Shown here: positions 16,377 to 23,927 of the stretch, one piece after another | How positions within the stretch are numbered: position 1 is the first letter of the stretch | Layout: each line of letters begins with the position of its first letter | NCBI GenBank assembly: GCA_963839175.1 | Contig: CAWIUB010000046.1 | Location: 36,930-100,929 of the forward strand | Reading direction: 5' to 3' | Source of the DNA: CAWIUB01 sp963839175 | Lineage (GTDB): Bacteria; Actinomycetota; Actinomycetes; Mycobacteriales; Jatrophihabitantaceae | Length of the DNA stretch: 64,000 bases | Notes under the pieces: generated by a model | The model's input: only the letters and a program-made list of their open reading frames with translations | Told to the model about the DNA's origin: nothing | The model's database searches: none | Translations under genes and position numbers: made by a program

Positions 16377-17327
16377 TCACCCAAGCAAGGCCCGGGCCTG
16401 CTTCACGTCGTCGTGCATTTGCGCGACGAGGTCGTCGACCCGGTCGTAGTGCTCCATCCCGCGCAGCCGACGGACGAACTCGACGCCGAGCTTGTCGCCG
16501 TAGAGGTCGTCGTCGAAGTCCAGCACGAATGCCTCGACCCGCCGTTGCCGACCCTCGAATGTCGGATTCGTCCCGACCGAGATGGCGGCTGTCCCAAGCG
16601 GTTCGCGGGGAAGCGTACGTCCCCATTCGTCCAGCAGCACGGCCCGTCCGGCGTAGACGCCATCCGCCGGGACCGCGGTAAACGCGTCCATGCGCAGGTT
16701 GGCGGTCGGGAAACCCAGGCTGCGGCCGCGCTGATCCCCCCGCTCCACCAAGCCGTCCACCCGGTGCGGCCGGCCGAGTGCGTCCGCGGCGGCGGCCACG
16801 TCCCCGGCCTCGACGCACGAGCGCACGTAGGTTGCGCTGATGACCGTGTCGCCGTCGCTGAGCAGCGGCACATCGTGGGTCGAGAAGCCGAAGCTGTGCC
16901 CCAGCTCCGTCAGCGTGCCGAGGTCGCCGGCGGCCCGATGCCCGAACCGGAAGTTGTCGCCCACGATCACCGCGGCCGTGTGCAACCGGGCCACCAGCAC
17001 CTCGTGGACGAACTCCGCAGGCGCCATCCGCGAGAACTCGAGCGTGAACGGCACTGCGCAGAAGACATCGATGCCGAGCTGTTCGACGAGCTCCGCCCGG
17101 CGCACCAGAGTCGTGAGCACCGGCGGGTGCGATCCCGGGCGGACCACCTCGGACGGGTGCGGCACGAAGGTGAGCAGCACGCTCGGCACGCCCTGGTCGG
17201 CAGCCACCGTGACCGCACTGCGGATGATCTCGGCATGGGCGCGGTGGACCCCGTCGAAGACGCCGATCGTCACTGCGCAGCGACCCCAACCGCCTGGGAC
17301 GGCATCGAGTCCTCGCCAACGCTGCAC
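16377..17327 (-). CDS. ribF: Bifunctional riboflavin kinase / FAD synthetase
   Basis: A 316-residue RibF that phosphorylates riboflavin to FMN and adenylates FMN to FAD. The N-terminal nucleotidyltransferase domain has TIGVFDGVHRAH and the ISATYVRSCVEAGDV segment (the STxxR-type motif appears as ATYVR). The C-terminal kinase domain has RGRSLGFPTANL and DGVYAG. The N-terminus MQRWRGLDAVPGGWGRC matches actinobacterial RibF. The normal GVHRGH motif is GVHRAH here, a Gly-to-Ala change next to the catalytic His pair. The gene lies between rpsO and truB, the usual actinobacterial order. Confidence 0.96.
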   Translation of the reverse strand: MQRWRGLDAVPGGWGRCAVTIGVFDGVHRAHAEIIRSAVTVAADQGVPSVLLTFVPHPSEVVRPGSHPPVLTTLVRRAELVEQLGIDVFCAVPFTLEFSRMAPAEFVHEVLVARLHTAAVIVGDNFRFGHRAAGDLGTLTELGHSFGFSTHDVPLLSDGDTVISATYVRSCVEAGDVAAAADALGRPHRVDGLVERGDQRGRSLGFPTANLRMDAFTAVPADGVYAGRAVLLDEWGRTLPREPLGTAAISVGTNPTFEGRQRRVEAFVLDFDDDLYGDKLGVEFVRRLRGMEHYDRVDDLVAQMHDDVKQARALLG

Positions 17328-17456
17328 GGCTGCCGAGACTACCGGCCCTTTCGTCCGCCGGTGACGGTACGAGAAGATCAGTGACGGTTCGGCAAGATCA
17401 ATGACCGCCCAGACGCGGTCATTCGGTTACCTCGGCCGTTACTCGGCGACCGCCCA

Positions 17457-18347
17457 TCACTCGGGGGCGTGGGAGGCAGGGGTGAACACGAGCACCGGTT
17501 TCGCCTGGTCGCCGTCCTCGCTCAGGAGCGCAACGACCGTACCGTCCGAAGTGAATGCCCCGTGGGTGGCCGCCATCCCGGCCGCGGCGATCGGCCGACC
17601 GTAGGAGAGTTCGCGTGCCTGATCGTCGGTGATCTCGCGCGCGGGCATCGTCCGCCGGACGGCCTCGGCAAGCGGGAGCACCACCGGATCCTCGAGCGCG
17701 GCGAGCTCGTCGAGCGTGCGGGCCTCGTCGAGGCTGAACGGGCCCACCCTGGTGCGCCGCAGTGTCGTCAGGTGCCCACCCACGCCGAGCGCGGCGCCAA
17801 GGTCTCGGGCCAGGGCGCGCACATATGTGCCGGACGAACAGTCGACCTCGACCTCGACGTCCAGCACGTCGCCAACCCGGGTGAACGTCAGGGCATCGAA
17901 GCGGAACACGGTGACCGATCGCGGCTCGAGTCGCACGGACTCGCCGGCACGCACGCGTTGGTAGGCCCGCTGACCGTCCAGCTTGATCGCCGACACGGCG
18001 CTCGGCACCTGCGCGATCCCACCGGTGAGCGACTGCATCGCGGCGCGCACCGCGTCGGCCGTCAACCCGGCCGCTGAGCCAGCCGAAATCACCTCGCCCG
18101 TTGAGTCGTCGGTCGTCGTCGATTCACCCAGCCGGATCGTGGCTGTGTACGCCTTGTCCGCGAGGACGAGGTGATGCAGCAGCCGGGTTGCCTTGCCGAC
18201 GCCCAGCACGAGCACTCCGGTGGCCATCGGGTCCAGCGTGCCGGAGTGGCCGACGCGGCGGGTACGCGCCAGGCGCCGTATGCGGGCCACGACATCGTGC
18301 GACGTCCAGCCCGCCGGCTTGTCGACGATCACCAGCCCGTCCGTCAC
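17457..18347 (-). CDS. truB: tRNA pseudouridine-55 synthase
   Basis: A 296-residue TruB that makes pseudouridine 55 in the T-loop of tRNAs. LVIVDKPAGWTSHDVV opens the protein, GHSGTLDPMATGVL carries the catalytic Asp, and DVEVEVDCSSGTYVRALARDLG is the conserved core. The C-terminal domain is of the actinobacterial type. GTG 18347 is chosen because it gives the canonical N-terminus and overlaps the MATE stop by 4 bases (translational coupling); the frame is open further upstream without conservation. Confidence 0.97.
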   Translation of the reverse strand: MTDGLVIVDKPAGWTSHDVVARIRRLARTRRVGHSGTLDPMATGVLVLGVGKATRLLHHLVLADKAYTATIRLGESTTTDDSTGEVISAGSAAGLTADAVRAAMQSLTGGIAQVPSAVSAIKLDGQRAYQRVRAGESVRLEPRSVTVFRFDALTFTRVGDVLDVEVEVDCSSGTYVRALARDLGAALGVGGHLTTLRRTRVGPFSLDEARTLDELAALEDPVVLPLAEAVRRTMPAREITDDQARELSYGRPIAAAGMAATHGAFTSDGTVVALLSEDGDQAKPVLVFTPASHAPE

Positions 18348-19657
18348 GCCCGGGTCTCCCCCACCACGACCCAGCGATCGCCACGCGTGCGCCACACCAT
18401 GCCGACGAACCGCACGACGATGAACGCCGCGAGGCCGGCCCACACCCCGCCGATACCCCAATGCCAGTGCAGCGCCGCCAGGTTCAGCGGCGCGAACGCA
18501 CCCACCGCGGCAACCAGCGTGATCGTGCGCAGGAACCCGACGTCACCGGCACCGATGAGCACCCCGTCCAGCGCGAAAACCACCCCGCCGAACGGCTGCA
18601 TGCCGACGAACCATGGCCACAGGACGTGTGCCTGTGCGACGACATCCGACGACGAGGTGAACGCGCTGGGCAGTGCGAACCACCCGGCCGCGAGGATCAG
18701 CGCGAACACCGCTCCCGCCCACAGGCCGTACCGCGCGACCCGCCAGGCAGTGTGCCGGGCGATTGCCGGGTCGCTCGCCCCCAGCGCCGCGCCGACCAGA
18801 GACTGCGCCGCGATGGCGAACGAGTCGAGCAGCAGCGCGGTGAACTCCCATAGCTGCATGCCGATCTGGTGCGCAGCGATCTGCGCCGTCCCCATCCGCG
18901 CGGCCACCCCCGCCGCGGTCAGGAACGCGACCTGGAATCCGGCCGAGCGCAGCACCAAGTCGCGGCCGACGACGAGTTGCCGCCGAATCACCCCCCACTC
19001 GACGCGCAGCCGTCCGCCCTGCCCGCGCAAGGCACGGACGAACAGCAGACCGCCGACGGCCTGCCCGCACACATTCGCCACGGCCGACCCTGGCAGGCCC
19101 ATCCCAGCCGCGTACACCAGGACCGGCGAGAGGATCGCCGAAACGCCGTTAGCCACCAGCACGATGACGACGGGACGCCGGGTGTCCTGCACACCGCGCA
19201 TCCATCCGTTGCCCGCCAACACGAGCAGCACGCCGGGCACGCCGGTGACTGCGATCCGAAACCAGGTCTCGGCGGCGTGCTGTACCGCGCCCCCGCCGCC
19301 GGAAAGCAACCGAGTGCACGGGTCCGCGAGCAGCTGGCCCAGTACCACCACGAGCAGGCCGATGCCGACGGCCAGCAGCGAGGCCTGGGCGCCCTCGTTC
19401 ACGGCTGCGTCCCGGCGGCCGGCGCCGAACCACCGTGCGGCACGGCTGGTCGTGCCGTACTCGAGGAACGTCCCGATCACCAGGACGAGGGTCATCAGCG
19501 CCGCGCCGATGCCGAGCGCAGCGAGGGGCGTCGGACCGAGATGCCCGACGACCGCGGTGTCGACCAACAGATACAGCGGCTCGGCGGCCAGCACGACGAA
19601 CGCCGACGCGGCCAGTCCGAGCAGCCGTCGGGTCGAGACGTCGGCGGCCACGGTCAC
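18344..19657 (-). CDS. MATE-family efflux transporter (DinF-like)
   Basis: A 437-residue protein with about 12 transmembrane helices. AAEPLYLLVDTAVVGHLG near the N-terminus and AARMGTAQIAAHQIGMQLWEF in the middle are DinF-type MATE motifs. These are sodium- or proton-coupled multidrug exporters. The gene sits just upstream of truB, overlapping by 4 bases, a frequent actinobacterial pairing. GTG 19657 is the likely start (GTG 19651 also possible); the upstream in-frame codons would run into the divergent AraC gene. No clear Shine-Dalgarno site is seen. Confidence 0.92.
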   Translation of the reverse strand: MTVAADVSTRRLLGLAASAFVVLAAEPLYLLVDTAVVGHLGPTPLAALGIGAALMTLVLVIGTFLEYGTTSRAARWFGAGRRDAAVNEGAQASLLAVGIGLLVVVLGQLLADPCTRLLSGGGGAVQHAAETWFRIAVTGVPGVLLVLAGNGWMRGVQDTRRPVVIVLVANGVSAILSPVLVYAAGMGLPGSAVANVCGQAVGGLLFVRALRGQGGRLRVEWGVIRRQLVVGRDLVLRSAGFQVAFLTAAGVAARMGTAQIAAHQIGMQLWEFTALLLDSFAIAAQSLVGAALGASDPAIARHTAWRVARYGLWAGAVFALILAAGWFALPSAFTSSSDVVAQAHVLWPWFVGMQPFGGVVFALDGVLIGAGDVGFLRTITLVAAVGAFAPLNLAALHWHWGIGGVWAGLAAFIVVRFVGMVWRTRGDRWVVVGETRA

Positions 19658-19700
19658 ACGCTTATCTTGCCGTCCACGAGGGACTGGAAGAATCGGTTTC

Positions 19701-20564
19701 GTGGCGGCGCCCACCGACGACCGGCCCCGCAGCGCGCAGAGCTATGCCGAGCGGCGGCCGCTCACCGCGCTGTCCGAGCTGGTGTCTTCGGTATGGGTCC
19801 AGCAGACCTCGCTGGACGCAGAGCCCTACCGGCACCGGAACCTGCCGCACGGCGGGGTCGAGCTGGTCTGGCGACTCGGTTCGACCCCGCAGATCGTGGG
19901 GCCGCTGACCCGGCCAGTGGTCGACGTGCTGCCTCCGGGCGCGATCGTGCTCGGCATGCGGTTCCGGCCCGGAGCAGCCACTTCGGTGCTCGGCCTGCCT
20001 GCGAGCGAGCTTGTCGATCTGTCGGTGCCGACGAAGGAACTGTGGGGCTCGTCCACCGTGACGCTCGCCGAGCGGGCCGACAGCGTGGCACCGGACGATG
20101 CCCTGATCGGCCTGCAACAGCTCGTCGTCGGACGGTTGGCCGATGCCGTAGACACCGATCCGCTCGTCGGCGAAGCAGTGCGGCTGCTGATGCCCGGGCA
20201 GGCCGATGCGGTACGTCCGCTCACGACGTCGCTGAGCATCTCGGAGCGACAACTCCGCCGCCGATGCATCGCCTCGGTCGGCCTCGCCCCCAAGACGCTG
20301 CACCGAATCCTGCGGTTCCAGGGGTTTCTCGCCATGGTGCAGTTCGCCATGGCGCAGGGCAGAGCACCCACGGACGACCGGCTGGACCTGCTCGCGGCGG
20401 AGACCGGTTACGCCGACCAGTCGCACCTGACGCGCGAGTGCGTGCGGCTGACCGGGGTGTCGCCCCGCGTGTTTGTGGGGGACACGCAGCGCACCTGCGC
20501 CTGTGGGCACGATCATGCGGCGTCGTTCACGCCGATGCTCCGAGCCCGCGCGCGATCGGCATGA
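19701..20564 (+). CDS. AraC-family transcriptional regulator
   Basis: A 287-residue regulator. The N-terminal part (RHRNLPHGGVELVWRLG, GMRFRPGAATSVLG) matches the sensor domain common in AraC proteins of actinobacteria. The C-terminal HTH pair is SLSISERQLRRRCIASVGL and LAAETGYADQSHLTRECVRL, followed by TGVSPRVF. GTG 19701 follows GGAAG by 10 bases; the much longer open frame upstream runs antisense to truB and the MATE gene and is an artefact. It is the first gene of a forward cassette with a flavin oxidase and a PPOX protein, which it may regulate. Confidence 0.9.
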   Translation: MAAPTDDRPRSAQSYAERRPLTALSELVSSVWVQQTSLDAEPYRHRNLPHGGVELVWRLGSTPQIVGPLTRPVVDVLPPGAIVLGMRFRPGAATSVLGLPASELVDLSVPTKELWGSSTVTLAERADSVAPDDALIGLQQLVVGRLADAVDTDPLVGEAVRLLMPGQADAVRPLTTSLSISERQLRRRCIASVGLAPKTLHRILRFQGFLAMVQFAMAQGRAPTDDRLDLLAAETGYADQSHLTRECVRLTGVSPRVFVGDTQRTCACGHDHAASFTPMLRARARSA

Positions 20565-20618
20565 GCATGGCCGGTTTGTTCAAGAGTCGGGGCGCGTTCC
20601 AGCCCTAGATTCGGCACC

Positions 20619-21989
20619 GTGACGCTGGACTGGCCGACCCTACGTGGCGCGTTGCTTGGCGATGTCGTGCTGCCGGACGCTCCCGACTACGAGACGGTGC
20701 GCAAGCCGGCCGTCGCCCGGTTCCAGCACATCAGACCGCAGGCCGTCGCCCGCTGCGCCTGCCCGGAGGACGTCGCCGAGACGATCGCATTCACCGCCCG
20801 CCACGACCTGCGGGTCGCGATCCGCAGCGGGGGACATTGCTTCGCCGGGCACTCCTCGACAGATGGCCTGGTCATCGACGTGAGCCCGATGAACTCCGTG
20901 TCGCTGTCGGGCGATGTGGCGACGATTGGAGCGGGGACCAGGCTCGGCGAGCTCTACGCCGCACTGGGCCGGCACGGTCGTACCGTCGCCGCCGGCTGTG
21001 GCGACACGGTCGCCATCTCGGGACTCGCTCTCGGCGGCGGCATAGGGATCCTCGGGCGCCGGTACGGTTTGACGTCCGACCAGGTGCTTGCCGCGCAACT
21101 CGTTCTCGCCGACGGGCGGGTCGTCGAGTGCGACGACGAGCGCGATCCGGAGCTGTTCTGGGCGCTGCGTGGCGCAGGTGGCGGGAACTTCGGCGTAGTG
21201 ACGTCCCTGGTCCTGCGAACCGTCCAGGCGCCCGCGGCGACCGCCTTCGCCGTTACGTGGCCGAACGCCGACGTCGTCGCGGTGGTCGCTGCGTGGCAGG
21301 CATGGGGGTCTACTGGGCCAGACGAGCTGGCCGCCAGCCTGGTGGTGCACGTCGAGGGTGGCGTGGGCGCCCCGACCCCGACCGTGTTCGGGGCCATGCA
21401 GGGCGTCGAGTCCGATGCCGCACAGCTGCTCGATGCGCTCGCCGTACGGGTGGGTACGGATCCGGACGCGGCGTCGTTCACGTACGCGCCGTTCCAGGAC
21501 GCGAAGCGCGAGCTCGCTCGCCTCGGCGCTCGCCGCCAGGGGACGAACCCGGCCTACTCGCTCAGCAAGTCGGAGTTCTTCGGCCAGCCGCTGCCTGCCG
21601 GCGCGGTAACGGAGCTCGTCGCGCAACTCGGCCAAGCGGCCCCGGGTGAGTACCGCGAGCTGGACTTCAGCCCGTTGCGCGGCGCCTATGACCGCACGCC
21701 CGCCGATGCGACTGCATACGTCCATCGGCACGCGGACTTCCTGCTCAAGCACGCGGCGACGGTCGATGTCGACGCGCCGGCCGCGGCCCCCGAGGAGGCA
21801 CAGAGCTGGTTGGCGCGATCCTGGAACACCACGCACTCGTGGGGCTCCGGGCACGCATACCAGAACTTCCCCGACCCCGACCTCGCCGACTGGCCGCAGG
21901 CGTACTACGGCGCCAACCTCGCCCGGCTGCGACGCGTCAAACACCGCTACGACCCGAACGGGTTCTTCCACTTCGCGCAATCACTGTGA
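20619..21989 (+). CDS. Berberine-bridge-type FAD-linked oxidase
   Basis: A 456-residue PCMH-type flavin oxidase. RSGGHCFAGHSS places the FAD-linking His at 73, and GCGDTVAISGLALGGGIG supplies Cys127, so the flavin is probably bicovalently attached as in BBE-like oxidases. The C-terminus YDPNGFFHFAQSL is the BBE domain. Such enzymes oxidise alcohols, carbohydrates or secondary metabolites with oxygen. No signal peptide is evident. The GTG start at 20619 gives a normal N-terminus. It follows the AraC gene by 54 bases and precedes the PPOX gene by 17. Confidence 0.92.
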   Translation: MTLDWPTLRGALLGDVVLPDAPDYETVRKPAVARFQHIRPQAVARCACPEDVAETIAFTARHDLRVAIRSGGHCFAGHSSTDGLVIDVSPMNSVSLSGDVATIGAGTRLGELYAALGRHGRTVAAGCGDTVAISGLALGGGIGILGRRYGLTSDQVLAAQLVLADGRVVECDDERDPELFWALRGAGGGNFGVVTSLVLRTVQAPAATAFAVTWPNADVVAVVAAWQAWGSTGPDELAASLVVHVEGGVGAPTPTVFGAMQGVESDAAQLLDALAVRVGTDPDAASFTYAPFQDAKRELARLGARRQGTNPAYSLSKSEFFGQPLPAGAVTELVAQLGQAAPGEYRELDFSPLRGAYDRTPADATAYVHRHADFLLKHAATVDVDAPAAAPEEAQSWLARSWNTTHSWGSGHAYQNFPDPDLADWPQAYYGANLARLRRVKHRYDPNGFFHFAQSL

Positions 21990-22006
21990 TTCGGAAAGGA
22001 CGTGTC

Positions 22007-22510
22007 ATGACCGAGCCTGCAGGCCTGCTGCCGCAAGGAGATCTTCGTTTGCTGCATGGTGCGGTCGCCCAGCGGCTTCTCGGCGCGAGCATCCCGGCCC
22101 GTTACGCGTACACGGCCTCGGACGGCACCCCGCGCATCGTCCCGAGCTGGTTCCACTGGACGGGCGACGAGCTCGTCATGCCCACGTTCATCGCGGCCCC
22201 GCACGTGCGGCACCCCGCTCGTCGCATCGATGCCCTCCGGGCGCGCCCCGACATCGCGGTGACCATCGACACCGAGACGTTCCCACCCGAGGCGCTGGTC
22301 ATGCGTGGCCAGGCGACGGTCACCGAGGTGGACGGGGTTCCGGCCGAGTACGCGCAGGCGGCGGCCCGGTACCTCGGGTCCGAAGGCGCCGGCCAGTACC
22401 TGGCGCAGATCGACCAGCCCGGCACCCGCATGGCTCGCATCGGGCTGCGCCCGTCCTGGGTCGGCGTGCTCGACTTCCAGACCAGAATGCCGAGCGCGCT
22501 ACAGGTCTGA
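22007..22510 (+). CDS. Pyridoxamine 5'-phosphate oxidase-fold (PPOX) flavin/F420 protein
   Basis: A 167-residue split-barrel protein: ARYAYTASDGTPRIVPSWFHW, RPDIAVTIDTETFPPEALVMRG and MARIGLRPSWVGVLDF fit the PPOX family of FMN- or F420-dependent reductases. ATG 22007 follows AAAGGA. It lies 17 bases after the FAD oxidase gene and is probably co-transcribed with it and the AraC gene. The substrate is unknown. Confidence 0.85.
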   Translation: MTEPAGLLPQGDLRLLHGAVAQRLLGASIPARYAYTASDGTPRIVPSWFHWTGDELVMPTFIAAPHVRHPARRIDALRARPDIAVTIDTETFPPEALVMRGQATVTEVDGVPAEYAQAAARYLGSEGAGQYLAQIDQPGTRMARIGLRPSWVGVLDFQTRMPSALQV

Positions 22511-22520
22511 ACGTCAATCG

Positions 22521-23015
22521 TCATAGCGGGTGGTACATGATCAGCAGGTCGACCAGGCCCTGCTCCGGGTGCCGGAACCCCTGCGGCACCGTGCCGATCG
22601 TCGTGAACCCCAGGTCCTCGTAGAGCCGAATCGCGTACACGTTCGTCGCGGCGACGGCGTTGAACTGCATGCCGAGATATCCGGCCTCGGCGGCCCGGAC
22701 GAGGGAGTGCTCGGCCAGCGCCCGTCCGACGCCGCGGCCTCTGGCCGCCCGGGCGACCATGTACGACCCATTTGCTATGTGCGCCCCCGGCCCGGGATGG
22801 TTGGGCTCCAGGTGGTACGCGCCGAGCGTCTGACCACCGTCAGCGAGCAGCCACATCTCGGCCGGCGGCGGTCCGAGCCACATCGCGCGTGCGCCGTCCG
22901 ACGAGGTCGCCGGATCGTAGGTGTACGTGTCGCCCGCCGCGACGATGTCGTGCCAGATCGGCCAGATCGACGACCAGTCGGCGGACGTCGCCCGGCGGAT
23001 CGTCCAGTCAGCCAT
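22521..23015 (-). CDS. GNAT-family N-acetyltransferase
   Basis: A 164-residue GNAT protein: TIRRATSADWSSIWPIWHDIVAAGDTYTY, then VARAARGRGVGRALAEHSL with the acetyl-CoA loop RGRGVG, and NVYAIRLYEDLGFTTIGTVPQ in the C-terminal half, resembling Pat/YncA-like acetyltransferases of amino acids or analogues. ATG 23015 overlaps the rbfA end by 8 bases, so it appears to be the last gene of the translation operon. It converges with the PPOX gene (10-base gap). Confidence 0.9.
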   Translation of the reverse strand: MADWTIRRATSADWSSIWPIWHDIVAAGDTYTYDPATSSDGARAMWLGPPPAEMWLLADGGQTLGAYHLEPNHPGPGAHIANGSYMVARAARGRGVGRALAEHSLVRAAEAGYLGMQFNAVAATNVYAIRLYEDLGFTTIGTVPQGFRHPEQGLVDLLIMYHPL

Positions 23016-23451
23016 CCGCGCCGTCGTCAGCCGACGGCGCTTTGCGGTACGGGTCGGCGTCCCCGGCCGGCCGGGCGCCCACCCGCGCCGCCTCGACCTC
23101 GGCATCGGCCCGTGCCGCCACCGCCAGCAGCTCGTCGATGTGCTTGGCGTTCTCCGGGAGCGAGTCGTGGACGAACCTCAGGGTCGGGGTGAACCGCACA
23201 CCGGTCTGGCGCCCGACCTCACTGCGCAACACGCCCTTGGCGGACTCGATCGCCCTGGCTGATTCGGCACGCTCCTGCTCCGAGCCCAGGACCGTGTAGA
23301 AGATCGTCGCGTCGTGCAGGTCCCCGGTCAGCCGAACATCGGTGATCGTGACCATGCCCAGCCGGGGATCCTTGACGTGCATCTCGAGGTGAGAGGCGAC
23401 GATCTGCTTGATCCGCCCGGAAAGGCGCCGGGCACGTCCTCGGTCGGCCAT
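23008..23451 (-). CDS. rbfA: 30S ribosome-binding factor A
   Basis: A 147-residue RbfA needed for late 30S maturation. RLSGRIKQIVASHLEMHVKDPRLGMVTITDV and FTPTLRFVHDSLPENAKHIDELL are conserved. The C-terminus has a variable Ala/Asp-rich tail. It lies 9 bases downstream of DUF503 in the infB operon. Confidence 0.97.
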   Translation of the reverse strand: MADRGRARRLSGRIKQIVASHLEMHVKDPRLGMVTITDVRLTGDLHDATIFYTVLGSEQERAESARAIESAKGVLRSEVGRQTGVRFTPTLRFVHDSLPENAKHIDELLAVAARADAEVEAARVGARPAGDADPYRKAPSADDGADG

Positions 23452-23460
23452 GACTCCCCT

Positions 23461-23760
23461 TCACTCCACATCGTCGTCGTCGACCAGCCGGTGCCGAGCT
23501 GCCAGCAGCTCGACCTCCGGGCGCCCGGCGACGAGCCGCTCACACCTGTCGAGAACCTCGACAGCATGCTCGTGCGTCGACGACACCACGGCCACGCCTA
23601 TCTCGGCGCGCCGGTGCAGCTGCGTGCTGCCCGTCTCCGCCACGGCCACGTCGAACTTGCGCCGTAACTCCGCCACGATAGGACGCACCACGGACCGCTT
23701 CTCTTTCAGCGAGTGCACGTCGCCGAGCACGAGGTCCAGCCGCAGCGTCCCGATCACCAT
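23461..23760 (-). CDS. DUF503 (YlxP-like) protein
   Basis: A 99-residue protein of the YlxP/DUF503 family: MVIGTLRLDLVLGDVHSLKEKRSVVRPIVAELRRKFDVAVAE is the typical start (this text gives only its pattern: LRLDLVLGD and SLKEKRSVVRP). Family members lie almost always between infB and rbfA, as here; a role in ribosome biogenesis is suspected but not proven. ATG 23760 is the canonical start. Confidence 0.92.
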   Translation of the reverse strand: MVIGTLRLDLVLGDVHSLKEKRSVVRPIVAELRRKFDVAVAETGSTQLHRRAEIGVAVVSSTHEHAVEVLDRCERLVAGRPEVELLAARHRLVDDDDVE

Positions 23761-23927
23761 GTCCACCCCACTAGAAGCGCAATAGCAGCCAGACCCAGCG
23801 CGACCTCCGGTGCGATGAGCGCTCGCGCGAAGAGCCCGCGCCCGGCACGCCGAAGGCGCTTGCCGTGGCCCGTCGGATTCCACCCGAGCGAAGCGAGCGG
23901 TGGGAGCCGGCGGGCCAATTGGCGCGG

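Noticed and set aside
18171..19700. Very long open frame on the plus strand upstream of the AraC HTH protein
   Set aside because: It runs antisense to truB and the MATE gene, has no domain, and the AraC start with a GGAAG site lies at 19701.
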